From NCBI GenBank assembly GCA_963802905.1, contig CAWDKH010000004.1:310001-374000 (forward strand): a stretch of 64,000 bases of DNA. Direction: 5' to 3'. Below the pieces are notes generated by a model, which saw nothing but the letters and a program-made list of their open reading frames with translations, did no database searches and was not told the origin of the DNA. Each line of letters begins with the position of its first letter. The stretch's first letter is position 1. Shown in pieces: positions 53,476 through 63,436 of this stretch. Source of the DNA: DASQFQ01 sp963802905 (GTDB taxonomy: Bacteria; Actinomycetota; Thermoleophilia; Solirubrobacterales; Solirubrobacteraceae). Both the position numbers and the translations under genes were made by a program.

Positions 53476-55055
53476 GTGGTCCGCAGGATCCTCGCCGTCA
53501 CCGTCTTGGCGATGCTCACCGCACCGGGGCTCGCGCGCGCCGCGACGACGGTGAGCGCGGGCGATGTGACCACGCCTCAGGCGGACGTTCACGATCGTGC
53601 TCGCCGAGAACGACGGCGGCGTCCGCCGACGATCGAGACCGCCGTACGCGTCCGATCTCCGGGCAGCCCGTCGTCGTCGGTGCAGGAGCCCGCAGCGGGG
53701 CGACGACCGGGCAACGCCGGTTGCCAGACGGTGAGCGGCGCCAACCCACCGACGGTGTCCTGCCAGGCGACGTTCGACGCGGTCATCGTGGACGGCAACG
53801 GCGGCAACGACACGATCACCATGGACCTGGTCGACGAGAACGGCGTCCTCGCTCCCGTGAACGGCGAGGCCTACGGCGACGCCGGCAACGACACGCTCAC
53901 GGCGACGCGCGACCCCCGCGCAGCGTCCCGCAGCCGGAGACCTACATCGAGGGCGGGTCCGGCAACGACACGATCGACCAGCGGCCAGCGGCCCGGACGA
54001 GCTGCACGGCGGCGACGGCAACGACACGATCTCGTCGACCGAGGGCGAGGACATCGTCCGCGGCGAGGGCGGCGACGACACGGTCAGCGCCGGCAAGGAG
54101 GATCCCGAGCCCGACGTCAGCCGATGTCGTCGACGGCGGCCCCGGCTTCGACACCGATCCCCACCGCCCCCTCCGACTACAACCGCGGCACCACCGACGA
54201 CGTGTCGGTGACCAACGGACGGCGTCGCCAACGACGGCGAGCCGGGCGAGGGCGACAACGTGATCTCGGTCGAGAAGCTCTACGTCGTCGGCGCCGCCGT
54301 CACGGTACGCCGGCACCGACGGGCGCGACGACGTGTTCGTCGACGCGGACGAGCAGCACGATCCGCGGCCTCGGCGGCGACGACAAGCTCGTCGCCTACG
54401 ACGGCAACGACACGATCGAGGGCGGCGACGGCAACGACTTCCTCGAGGGCGGCTTCGGCAACGACGTGCTCGACGGCGGTGCGGGCGTCGACCAGTTCCG
54501 CGGCGACCGCATCGAGAGCAACGTGATCGCGGTCGGCGCCGACCAGATCCGCGCGCGCGACGGCAACGCGGAGCAGATCGACTGCGGCATCGGGCCCGAT
54601 ACGGCGCAGGTCGACGCGAGCGACGTCGTCGTCGGGTGCGAGTCGGTCGACCGGCTGGCGGCCGGCCCGCAGGTCGTGATCGTGATCAACGGTGGATCTG
54701 GCCGCCGGGCGCGCCGAAGGTGGCTCGGCAAGCTGCTCGATCCGGCGGATCGCTTCGAAGGGCCTCGTGATTCACGGCCGACTGCCCGGCGGCGTGCACC
54801 GTGACGCGCCGAGCTGCGCGTCGACAAGAAGACCGCGCGCAAGCTGCGGCTCGGGCAAGTCGCGCGTGCTCGCGCGCGGCAAGAAGACGCTGCGCAGTCG
54901 GCGGGCACCGCGCGGCTGACGCTGAAGGTCGTCAAGAAGGCGCGCAAGCGGTTCCAGCCGGCTGCGCAAGGTGACAGGTGACGCTGCGCGCGAGGACGAC
55001 GATCGCGGCGGCCCGACGACGAGCGACCACGCGCAAGCTGAAGCTGAAGCGCTAG
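53476..55055 (+). pseudogene. secreted RTX-type calcium-binding repeat protein, many frameshifts
   Basis: The signal peptide VVRRILAVTVLAMLTAPGLARA is followed by pieces in all three frames: DAVIVDGNGGNDTITMDL, GSGNDTIDQ, STEGEDIVRGEGGDDTVSAG, a compact block IRGLGGDDKLVAYDGNDTIEGG and NDFLEGGFGNDVLDGGAGVDQF, then DQIRARDGNAEQIDCGIGPD. A basic C-terminal module ends the protein (VDKKTARKLRLG, ARGKKTLRS, LTLKVVKKARKRF). The order matches secreted repeat proteins of this group, so the reading is one gene with at least ten indels. Its stop overlaps that of the convergent MmgE/PrpD gene. Confidence 0.7.
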
Positions 55056-56139
55056 AGCCGGGTCAGCAGCTCGCCGGCGGGCGTGTCGTCGGCGAGCTCG
55101 TCGAAGCGGTCGCCGGCCAGGTCGTGGACCTTGGCCGGAGGTCGTCGGCGGAGAGCGGGTGCAGCGGCGAGCCGCGGGCGGCGTCGACGCGCGCGAGCTC
55201 CTCGTCGCCGGCGAGCAGCGCGAACTCCGACTCGCCGAGCGCGGGGTCGGTGCGGACCTCGATGCGCTCCGCGAGCTGCTGGACCTCGGGGTCGAGCGCG
55301 GCGAAGTCGTCGACGCGCGGGCCGCCGCGCAGGAGCGTGAACGCGGTCGTGTAGGGGATCGAGAACTTGGCCTGCAGCGGCGTCTCGACGCCGTCGTAGC
55401 CGGCGGCCTGGCGCGACACCGGGTGGGCGAGCACGGTGAGCGGCCCGTCGGGTACGCCGTCAACGCGCTCCGCGCACTCGATCGCCCCGTGGGTCTGCAG
55501 GCAGCACGGCCACGCCTTGATCCAGTTCTGGTCGATGGCGCTCGCGGGCGCGGTGTCCCAGCGGCCGCCGTACGCGTCCTCCCACGCCGCGGCGATGCGG
55601 TCGTCCGGGACCGTCGCGCCGGCTGCGGCGAGCCGCGCGGCGGCGACGCCGGTCGCGGCCGCGAGGCCGACCTGGATCGACTTGCCGTCGGAGCCGAACG
55701 CCGCGCGCAGGCCGCCGGCGCGCAGCGCGGCGAGGGCGGCGGCGGTGTCGCGGTCGGCGCCGAGCAGTCGCGCGGCGGCGACCGCCGCGCCGACCGCGCC
55801 GCAGACCGCGGTCGGGTGCCAGCCGCGGTCGTAGAGGGCGGGGTGGCCGGCGGCGGCGAGCGCGCCCATCGCCTCGAAGCCGTCGGCGTAGGCGGCGAGC
55901 ACGTCGTCGACGGTCGCGTTCTCGTGCGCGCCGAGCACCAGCGCCGCGGGCGCGACCGGCGCGCTCAGGTGCGCGATGCCCGGGAGGTAGGTGTCGTCGA
56001 AGTCGAGCACGTGCCCGGCGGTGCCGAGCGCGACGACCGGGTCGCCCGCCGCGGCGGCCGCGCGGGCGGCGGGCTCGGAGGCGCCGCGCACGGCGCAGGC
56101 CGCCCAGTCGAGAAAGGCGGCGCGGTACTCAGCCGGCAT
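55052..56139 (-). CDS. MmgE/PrpD family protein, one frameshift
   Basis: About 362 residues, somewhat short at the N-terminus for the usual 440. Markers are LDWAACAVRGASEPAAR, the active-site segment GHVLDFDDTYLPGIAHLSAP, HENATVDDVLAAYADGFE, GWHPTAVCGAVGAAVAAARLLG and KAWPCCLQTHGAIECA. The family includes 2-methylcitrate dehydratase and related acid dehydratases. A missing base near 55136 shifts the last 28 residues (AKVHDLAGDRFDELADD...). It starts inside the end of the upstream oxidoreductase gene, an 11-base overlap. Confidence 0.82.
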
Positions 56140-57145
56140 GCGCCGCGGCCGCTTCGCGCGGCGCCATGCCGAACGCGTCGGCGATCAGCTCGTAGGACCT
56201 CCGCCGGGCGCCGTGGTCGTAGCTGATGTTGACCACGATCACCTCCTCGGCTCCGTAGCGCGACGCGATCTCCTCGATGCCCGCGCGCACGGTCTCGGGC
56301 GAGCCGACGACGCCGCGGCGCGGCACGCTCTCCTGCGTCGCGAGGAAGCGCAGCGCCTTCTCGGGCGGCGGCACCGGGACCAGCCGGCCCTGGCGCAGGA
56401 GCGTGAACGTCATGCGCCCGCTCGAGGCGATCCGCTCGGCCTCCTCGTCGGTGTCGGCGCAGATCGCCCACACGGCGACCGCGATCGCGCGGCTGCGCGA
56501 GCCGCTCCGACGCGGTGAAGCGCTCGCGGTAGTCGACCGGCGATCGGCGCGCCCTCGGCGTTGATGAAGTCGGCGAACGCGTAGGGCAGCCCGAGCTGGC
56601 CGGCCCAGATCGCGCTCTGCGCGGACGAGCCGAGCAGCCACACCTCGGGCTGGTGCGGCGCGCCCGGGAGCGTGCGTCCCGAGCCGCGCGAACGGGTGGT
56701 CGGCGGGGAACGCGCCGTCGTAGTGCGCGAGCAGCTCGGCGAGCTGCTCGGGGAAGTCGTCGGGCGCGGCGGTGCGGCGGTCGCGCTGGAGCGCGAACGT
56801 CGTCATCGGGTCGGTGCCCGCCGCGCGGCCGATGCCGAGGTCGATGCGATCGGGGAAGAGCCCGGACAGCAGCGAGAACGTCTCGGCCACCTTGAACGGC
56901 GAGTAGTGCGGCAGCATCACGCCGCCGCTGCCGATCCGCATCGTCGACGTCGCCGCGGCGACGGGCCCGATCAGCGCCTCCGGGCTCGGCCCGGCGAGCG
57001 TCGGCCCGCCGTGGTGCTCGGCCAGCCAGTAGCGGTGGTAGCCGAGCCGCTCGCACAGCTGCGCGAGGTCGAGCGTGTTGGCGAGCGCGTCGGCGCCCGT
57101 CGAGCCTTCCGGGATCGGGGACTGGTCGAGCACGCTCAGCCGCAT
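56129..57145 (-). CDS. LLM-class flavin-dependent oxidoreductase (MsnO8-like), several frameshifts
   Basis: A luciferase-like barrel of about 335 residues: MRLSVLDQSPIPEGSTGADAL, LGYHRYWLAEHHGGPTLAG, GSGGVMLPHYSPFKVAETF, FPDRIDLGIGRAAGTDP, later VWLLGSSAQSAIWAGQLGLPYAFADFINAEG, in part, and VVGSPETVRAGIEEI. The opening SVLDQSPI is characteristic of the MsnO8 subgroup. Shifts lie near 56690, 56545 and 56500, but all motifs are present. It overlaps the MmgE/PrpD gene, suggesting a joint catabolic role. Confidence 0.82.
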   Translation of the reverse strand: MRLSVLDQSPIPEGSTGADALANTLDLAQLCERLGYHRYWLAEHHGGPTLAGPSPEALIGPVAAATSTMRIGSGGVMLPHYSPFKVAETFSLLSGLFPDRIDLGIGRAAGTDPMTTFALQRDRRTAAPDDFPEQLAELLAHYDGAFPADHPFARLGTHAPGRAAPARGVAARLVRAERDLGRPARAALRVRRLHQRRGRADRRSTTASASPRRSGSRSRAIAVAVWAICADTDEEAERIASSGRMTFTLLRQGRLVPVPPPEKALRFLATQESVPRRGVVGSPETVRAGIEEIASRYGAEEVIVVNISYDHGARRRSYELIADAFGMAPREAAAAHAG

Positions 57146-57169
57146 GCCCGTAAGCCTAGGCCGCCGCGG

Positions 57170-57893
57170 TCAGCGGACCGTGACCGGGACGCCCGGGCGC
57201 AGCCTGCCTGCGAGCCACGCGGCCTCGCCGCTGTCGACGCGGATGCAGCCGTGCGAGGCCGCGGAGCCGAGCGGGTCGAGCAGGCTCGCGCCGCCGCGCC
57301 CGTGCAAGGCGACGCGGCCGGGGCCGCCGCCGTAGTTGTCGAGCACGGCGCTGTGCGCGGTCAGGTGCAGCGCGACCGGACCGAGGAAGCCGAACGGATC
57401 AGGCTGCCGGTCGATCTCGTAGATCGCGAAGCGGCCCCTGCGGGGTGGGAGTGCCGGGCGCGCCGACGACGGCGCCGAACCGGCGGACCGGGCGCCCGTC
57501 GCGCAGCGCCGTCACCTGCCGTCTCGCGACGTCGATCTCGACGCGCCAGCGCGTGGGCCGGAGCACGACGCGGCCGGCCGAGACCCAGGCGGCGGCGCGG
57601 TTCGGGCGGTTCGGGAGCCGCACCTGCACCCAGCCCGGCCGTGCCTTCAGCACGAGCAAGCCGACCGGGCCGCCGGTCCACCTCCCGAGCGGCGAGAGCA
57701 TCCGCGCCGAGCCCCGGGGCCGCGGGTGGCGCCACGCGGGCGTCGGCGCCACGAGGTCCGCGATCCAGGCGCGCGCGCGGGTGGGCGCGGAGGGGCGGTC
57801 GGCGGCAGCGGCAGGTTGCTCGGCGTGGGCAGGCGCCGCCGACGCGCAGGCCGCCGCGACCGCGAGCATCGCCGCCGCCGCGCGGCCGCGCAC
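57170..57893 (-). CDS. L,D-transpeptidase (YkuD domain), one frameshift
   Basis: About 240 residues. A signal peptide (AAAAMLAVAAACASAAPAHA) is followed by an SH3-like or linker region and the YkuD catalytic domain with the active-site motif SHGCIRV near the C-terminus, preceded by RVALHGRGG. These enzymes form 3-3 crosslinks in peptidoglycan or anchor proteins to it. An extra G near 57437 shifts the frame between VVGAPGTPTPQG and RFAIYEID. The GTG start shares a base with the stop of the upstream secreted-protein gene (TAGTG). Confidence 0.87.
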
Positions 57894-59554
57894 TAGCCGG
57901 TGACCCCGCCGCCCACCGCTCTGGCCGGCAGCACGCGCACGCGGGCGGTGTTGCGGCGTCTGCCGCTGTCGCGGGCGGTGACCGCGGCGACGTTGGTCAC
58001 CGTGCCGTTCGCGGTCTTCGCGATCCGAACGGTGATGAAACCCTGGCGCTGGCCCTTGAGCAGCGGCAGCCGCACGCACGGGCGGCCGTTGCGATAGGTC
58101 ACCTTCACCGACGCCTTGATCAGCTTGAACTGCTTCGGCAGCAGATCGCACACGCGAACGTTGCGCGCCGCGTCGGTCCCCATGTTCGTCACCCGGATGC
58201 GGAACTTCGCCTTCCCGCCGGCGTGCCGGCGGACCTTCTCGAGCGCGCGGCCCTTCGGCGTCATGACCTTCTTGCAGATCTTCACGTCGGCGTTGAAGCC
58301 CCGCACCGAGCCGCTGTTGTCCGTCCCCGGCGGGAGCGGCTGGCTCGGCTCGTGTGGTTCGGCGTCGGGGTCGGGGTGGTGATCGGCGCCGGCGTGTTCG
58401 TCGGCTCGGGCGTGGCGTGTCGTCGTCGGCGTCGGGTCGTCGGGTGTGTGTCGTCGGCTCGGGCGTCGGTGTTGTCGTCGGCTCGGGCGTGGGTGTCGTC
58501 GTCGGCTCCGGGGTCGGCTCGGGCGTCGGCTCGGGGTCGTCGTCGGCGTGGGGGTCGGGATCGGCGGCTCCGGCGGGCACGGCTCCGGGTCGGGCAGGCA
58601 CGGGTTCGGCGGATGCAGGTGCGTCTCGCCGGTGCCGTACAGGGCGCCCGACACGATCGGGCCGTTGACCTGCTGGTAGCCGACATGCACCACCGCGCGC
58701 GGCGCGAGGATCGTGCCCTGCCAGGCGGTGTTCGGCCCGAGGTCAACCTCGGTGCGTCGGGCCAGTTCCACACCGTCTTCGTCCGCAGCCCCTCGAGCTC
58801 GGGGGACAGGCCGTGGTTCTGCAGCTGGACGTACGCCGACCCGTCCCAGTACGCGATCGCGCTCACGGTCGTAGCTCGAGTACGACTCGCCGGTCACGTT
58901 GATCAGCGTCGTCGAACCGAACGGCACGTTGATGCGGATCTCCTGCGCCGAGGCGAGCAGTGACGCCGACAGCGTGAACACGTTGCGCGTCGGGTTCGTG
59001 CCCTGCAGCGTGAGCGCGCCGTACTGCGGCCCGGAGATCGTCCCGTTCGGGTCGAGCTCGGCCCACGCGGACGAGCGGATCGCGAGCGCCTCGAACAGCG
59101 CGCCGACGTCGAACGGCGTGGTCGCCCGCGTGAGCGTCCCGTTCGGCAGCGGGTTCGTCAGGGTGCCGAAGAGGTTCCGCCCGTAGGTGGCGCTGCCGTG
59201 GTTGATGCCGGTGCTGACCGCGTTCAGGTCACGCCCGACCGCGAGGTCGATCCGGCTCGCGTCGTTCGGGTAGCTCGACGCCACGCCGAAGTTCTGCAGC
59301 GTCGCGTCCCGCCCGATGACCATCCGCCCCTCGGAGTCGGTGTTCATCAGGTTCAGGTCGCCCATGACGACGATGTTCCAGTCGGGCACGGGGCCGAGCG
59401 GATCAGGTCCATGCAGTCGTCTGACGGCCTGCGCCTTCTGCGGCGCCTTGCTTGCGCCGGCGCCCGACGACCCGAACGCCACCACCAACGCCAACACGAC
59501 CGTGAACGCGACGACCGCCCGCACGGGACATCGTCCGCGGCGGCGGGTGAGCAC
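57893..59554 (-). CDS. choice-of-anchor A family secreted protein, several frameshifts
   Basis: About 550 residues. A signal peptide (AVVAFTVVLALVVAFG) is followed by the choice-of-anchor A domain (WNIVVMGDLNLMNTDSEGRMVIGRDATLQNFGV, in part; TAWQGTILAPRAVVHVGYQQVNG). A Thr/Pro-rich linker (TPTPTTTP-type repeats) and a C-terminal DUF11-like module come next (CKKVMTPKGRALEKVRR, AKFRIRVTNMGTDAARNVRVCDLLP). Shifts fall near 58868, 58745 and inside the TP repeat (58360-58540). It is linked to the L,D-transpeptidase downstream, which could attach or accommodate it in the wall. Confidence 0.77.
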   Translation of the reverse strand: MLTRRRGRCPVRAVVAFTVVLALVVAFGSSGAGASKAPQKAQAVRRLHGPDPLGPVPDWNIVVMGDLNLMNTDSEGRMVIGRDATLQNFGVASSYPNDASRIDLAVGRDLNAVSTGINHGSATYGRNLFGTLTNPLPNGTLTRATTPFDVGALFEALAIRSSAWAELDPNGTISGPQYGALTLQGTNPTRNVFTLSASLLASAQEIRINVPFGSTTLINVTGESYSSYDRERDRVLGRVGVRPAAEPRPVPRARGAADEDGVELARRTEVDLGPNTAWQGTILAPRAVVHVGYQQVNGPIVSGALYGTGETHLHPPNPCLPDPEPCPPEPPIPTPTPTTTPSRRPSRPRSRRRHPRPSRRQHRRPSRRHTPDDPTPTTTRHARADEHAGADHHPDPDAEPHEPSQPLPPGTDNSGSVRGFNADVKICKKVMTPKGRALEKVRRHAGGKAKFRIRVTNMGTDAARNVRVCDLLPKQFKLIKASVKVTYRNGRPCVRLPLLKGQRQGFITVRIAKTANGTVTNVAAVTARDSGRRRNTARVRVLPARAVGGGVTG

Positions 59555-59570
59555 GCCTCATCCGGAACGG

Positions 59571-61055
59571 GTGAGCGCTAAAGTTGACGTTGACGTGAAG
59601 AACAGATTCGGAATCTACGCCGAGCACCCCAACTACAAGTGGTGGGCGCTCTCCTGCACGAGCCTCGGGATGCTGCTCGCGACCATCAACTCGGGCACGC
59701 TGATCATCGCCCTGCCCGACCTCGAGCGCGCGCTGCACACCACGCTGCTCGGGCTCGTGTGGGTGATCCTCGCCTACATGATCGCCTCGACCGTGCTGGT
59801 GCTCACCGCGGGCCGGCTGTCCGACCTCTTCGGCCGCAAGCAGGCCTACGTCGGCGGCTTCGTCGTCTTCGCGCTCACCTCGCTCGGCGCCGGCTTCGCC
59901 GAGAACGGCACGGAGCTGATCCTGTGGCGGATCCTCCAGGGCATCGGCGCCGCGTTCCTGTTCGCCAACGCCGCCGCGCTCGTCACCGACGCGTTCCCGC
60001 GCGAGCAGCTCGGGCTCGCGATGGGCACCAACACGATGGTCGCCGCGGTCGGCCTCGTGCTCGGCCCGGTGCTCGGCGGCGTGCTCGTCTCGATCTCGTG
60101 GCAGTGGGTGTTCTGGTTCAACGTCCCGTTCGCGCTCGCCGGCGCCGCGTGGGGCTACGCCGTCCTCCACGAGCTCGCGCGGCGCGACACCAACCGCGGG
60201 CTCGACCTGCTCGGGACCACGACGTTCGTCGCGGGCCTGACCGGGCTCGTGCTCGGCGTCTCCAAGGGCGGCATCTCGGGCTGGAACGACCCGGTCGTGA
60301 TCGGCGGCCTCGTCGCCGGCGTCGTGCTGCTGCCGCTGTTCGTCGTCATCGAGCGCCACGGCCGCGCGCCGATGCTCGACCTCACGATCTTCGAGAACCG
60401 CATGTTCTCCGCGGCCACCGGCGCCGCGTTCATCAACGGCCTTCGCCGCTTCGCGCTGATGTTCGTGTTCGTCTTCTACTTCCAGGGCGCGCAGGGCGAC
60501 GACCCGATCACCGCCGGCATCAAGCTCGCGCCGATGGCGATCGGGATGCTGATCTCCTCGCCGCTCGCGGGCATGTGGGCCGACCGCCACGGCTCGCGCA
60601 CGCTCGCCGCCGGCGGCATGATCGTGAGCGCCGTCGGGCTCGCGCTGATGACGACGCTGGCCGTCGACTCGCCGTACTGGCAGAGCTCGCTGTGGCTGCT
60701 GCTCGTCGGCATCGGCTCGGGCATGTTCAACTCGCCCAATACGGCGGCGATGATGGGCGTCGTGCCCGCGAACCGGCGCGGCGTCGCCGCAGGCGCGCGC
60801 ATGATGCTGCAGAACACCGGCGCCGTCCTCTCGATCGCGTTCGTGATGGCGATCGTCACCGCCGCGGTGCCGAAGGACGTGCTGCTGCAGATCTTCTCCG
60901 GCCTCGCCACCGGGCTCTCCGACGCGCGCCTCGACCCGTTCATCCAGAACATGCACACCGCGCTGTGGGTGCTGGCCGCCACCTCGGTGGTCGGCGCCGG
61001 CGTGTCGCTCCTGCGGCCCTCCAACCGCACGGTCGCCGAGGCGGTGCCCGCGTGA
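59571..61055 (+). CDS. MFS drug-efflux transporter (14-helix DHA2 type)
   Basis: A 494-residue exporter: SGTLIIALPDLERALHTTLL, motif A-like GRLSDLFGRKQAYVGGF, motif C region GLVLGPVLGGVLVSI, WVFWFNVPFALAG and later SGMFNSPNTAAMMGVVP. The 14-helix layout and the Asp in the first helix loop fit proton-driven drug export. The GTG at 59571 gives a short polar N-terminus; a GTG at 59595 is an alternative. The gene is divergent from the anchor-A protein gene with only 16 bases between them, and overlaps its likely regulator gene (GTGA). Confidence 0.88.
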   Translation: MSAKVDVDVKNRFGIYAEHPNYKWWALSCTSLGMLLATINSGTLIIALPDLERALHTTLLGLVWVILAYMIASTVLVLTAGRLSDLFGRKQAYVGGFVVFALTSLGAGFAENGTELILWRILQGIGAAFLFANAAALVTDAFPREQLGLAMGTNTMVAAVGLVLGPVLGGVLVSISWQWVFWFNVPFALAGAAWGYAVLHELARRDTNRGLDLLGTTTFVAGLTGLVLGVSKGGISGWNDPVVIGGLVAGVVLLPLFVVIERHGRAPMLDLTIFENRMFSAATGAAFINGLRRFALMFVFVFYFQGAQGDDPITAGIKLAPMAIGMLISSPLAGMWADRHGSRTLAAGGMIVSAVGLALMTTLAVDSPYWQSSLWLLLVGIGSGMFNSPNTAAMMGVVPANRRGVAAGARMMLQNTGAVLSIAFVMAIVTAAVPKDVLLQIFSGLATGLSDARLDPFIQNMHTALWVLAATSVVGAGVSLLRPSNRTVAEAVPA

Positions 61056-61483
61056 GCACCGCGACGGCGCTGCGCATCGGCGAGGTCGCCGAGCGGCTCG
61101 GCACCACGACGCGCACGATCCGCTACTACGAGGAGATCGGGCTGCTCGGCGGCGGCGAGCGCGAGGCCGGCCGCCACCGCACCTACGACGAGGCCGACGT
61201 CGAGCGCCTCTCAGACGCGCTGCGCTTCAAGCAGCTGCTCGGCCTCAGCCTCGACGAGCTGAAGGCGCTGCTCGAGGCCGAGGAGGCCCGCGCCGAGCTG
61301 CGCGCCGAGTGGCGCGAGCGCAATCCCGGCGAGGACCGCCGCCGCGAGATCCTCGAGCAGGCGCTCGGGCACATCGACCGCCAGCTCGAGCTGGTCCGCC
61401 GCCGCCGCGAGGACATCGACGCGTTGTCGACGGAGCTCGCCGAGAAGCGGGCGACCGTGCGCAAGAAGCTGCGCGAGCTCTAG
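61052..61483 (+). CDS. MerR-family transcriptional regulator
   Basis: A 143-residue regulator: RIGEVAERLGTTTRTIRYYEEIGLLGG is the MerR winged helix, followed by FKQLLGLSLDELKALLEAEE and a long dimerisation helix to the end (RQLELVRRRREDIDALST). No cysteine metal-binding loop is present, so it belongs to the drug-sensing type. Being cotranscribed with the exporter, it probably controls it; no spaced -35/-10 operator could be identified. Confidence 0.9.
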   Translation: MSTATALRIGEVAERLGTTTRTIRYYEEIGLLGGGEREAGRHRTYDEADVERLSDALRFKQLLGLSLDELKALLEAEEARAELRAEWRERNPGEDRRREILEQALGHIDRQLELVRRRREDIDALSTELAEKRATVRKKLREL

Positions 61484-61612
61484 GCGAACGGCAACGGCTC
61501 ATTGAGGGGTGGGCTCGGTTGGGGTGGCGTGCCCCGAGCCGAGTTTCCGCGATCTCGGTGCCCGATCCGGGTCGGACGTCGCAGAAACTCGGCGCCCCGC
61601 CTGGACCTTCCC

Positions 61613-61831
61613 TCAATGCGCAGTTGGCGCGCCCGACGCCGCCGCAAACCGCCCGCGGCCGGTGCGGCGGATCTCCCCGCGCGCCTGCGCCGTCGCCAGC
61701 GCGTGGCGGTAGCGGCCCGGGCCCCAGAGGCGGCAGTTGACGCGCCGGCCGAGCTCGTCGCGGGAGAGCTCGCCCTCGGCGAGGGCGCCCGCCAGCGCCG
61801 CGACCTCTTCGTCGATGTCCTCGTCGGGCAC
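61613..61831 (-). CDS. small winged-helix-like protein, or C-terminal part of the MFS gene
   Basis: A 72-residue segment: VPDEDIDEEVAALAGALAEG, SRDELGRRVNCRLWGPGRYRHALATA, GEIRRTGRGRF. The pattern looks like a short winged helix. A GTG could start it, but no ribosome site precedes it. The transporter frame to its right has no stop before this point, so the segment could instead be the transporter's C-terminus after a frameshift. Confidence 0.5.
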   Translation of the reverse strand: MPDEDIDEEVAALAGALAEGELSRDELGRRVNCRLWGPGRYRHALATAQARGEIRRTGRGRFAAASGAPTAH

Positions 61832-63360
61832 GCGTGAGGAGGAGGACTGGAACGGCGGAGTACGGAGTACGGGCGGCCCGGCGACGGCTTGGCGGGCTCT
61901 GACTCCTCCGCCTCCTCCGCGGACAGCGGCTTCGCGATGTCCTCGAGGTTCTTCCTCGCCGCCTCGACGCCGATGACGGCCTGGATGATCCCCGCGACGA
62001 TCATCAGCGACGCGCCGAGGACGTAGCCCCAGAAGACGTTGGTCTCCTTCCCCGTCTCGATGAGCTTGCCGAACAGCAGCGGCCCGGTGATGCCGCCGAC
62101 CGCGGTGCCGACCGCGTAGAAGAACGCGATCGCCATCGCGCGCGTCTCCATCGGGAAGATCTCGCTGACGGTCAGGTAGGCGGCGCTGGCGCCCGCGGAG
62201 GCGAAGAAGAAGATCACGCACCACGCAGCGGTCTGCGTCTGGGCCGTCCACACGTCGGCCTTGAACAGGAACGCGGTGATGATCAGCAGGACGCCCGAGA
62301 GGATGTACGTCCCGGAGATCATCGGCTTGCGCCCGACCGAGTCGAACAGGCGGCCGAGGATCAGCGGGCCGAGGAAGTTGCCCAGCGCGAACGGGATGAT
62401 GTAGTAGCCGACGCTCGCGGGCTTGACGCCGTAGAACTTGCTCAGCACGAGCGCGTAGGTGAAGAACACGGCGTTGTAGAGGAACGCCTGGCCGATGAAC
62501 AGCGCGAGGCCGACGATCGTCCGGCGCGGATAGGCGCCGAACACGGTCTTGGCGATCGTGAGCAGCCCGACGTTCTCCTGCTCGACGACCTTGATCGACT
62601 TGTCGGCCGGCTTGAGCTCGGAGACGCCGGCGGACTCCTTGACCTGGCCCTCGATGTCGTCGACGAGCTCGTCGGCCTCGTCGAGCTTGCCGTGGATGAA
62701 CATCCAGCGCGGGCTCTCGGGCACGTGCCGGCGCACGATCAGGATCCCCACGCCCAGGACGGCGCCGAGGCCGAACGCGAGCCGCCAGCCGACGTCGGCG
62801 GCGAAGATGTCCTCGTTCAGGAGCAGGATGGAGAGCGCGGCGCCGGCCGCGGTGCCGAGCCAGAACGAGCCGTTGATCAGCAGGTCCACGGTGCCGCGGA
62901 CCCGGGCGGGGATCAGCTCGTCGATGGCGGAGTTGATCGCCGCGTACTCGCCGCCGATCCCGGCGCCGGTGAAGAAGCGGCAGATCGCAAAGAAGAGGAA
63001 CGAGCCGGAGAACGCGGTGGCGACCGTGGCCACGAGGTAGACCGTGAGCGTGATCAGGAACAGCTTCTTGCGTCCGAGCCGGTCCGCGAGCCAGCCGAAG
63101 AACAGCGCGCCGATGCACGCGCCGGCGACGTAGAACGCGGCCGCCTGGCCGATCTGCGCCTCCGAGATGTCGATCCCCGAGCCCTTCTCGGTCAGGCGCG
63201 CGGAGATCGTGCCGACGATCGTGACCTCGAGCCCGTCGAGGATCCACACGGTCCCGAGCCCGACGAGCACCATCCAATGCCAGCGCGCCCACGGCAGCCG
63301 GTCGAGTCGCGCCGGGATGTTTGTCTCGATGACGCGAGCTTCACTAGCGGCTGCGGACAT
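61832..63360 (-). CDS. MFS transporter of the sugar/metabolite type, 3' end uncertain
   Basis: A transporter of about 500 residues: MVLVGLGTVWILDGLEVTIVG, motif A FFGWLADRLGRKKLFLI, FTGAGIGGEYAAINSAIDELIPAR, in part, PESPRWMFIHG (sugar-porter PESPR motif) and GRLFDSVGRKPMI. The start is fixed by GAGGGGGAAGGC before the ATG. The reading frame runs past the expected end (KPLSAEEAEESEPAKPSPG) without a stop, so an indel near 61850-61880 probably hides it. The substrate is unknown; its neighbour nagA hints at an amino-sugar or related compound, which is only inference. Confidence 0.8.
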
Positions 63361-63436
63361 GCCTTCCCCCTCGGTTGTCGCCACGCCCTGGCCCCGCCTG
63401 TGTTCCCGGACGGGCGCGGCGGGGAAACTTGTGCGC

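Noticed and set aside
58354..58679. Val/Gly-rich plus-strand frames resembling repeats
   Set aside because: They are the complement of the Thr/Pro-rich linker of the choice-of-anchor A protein.
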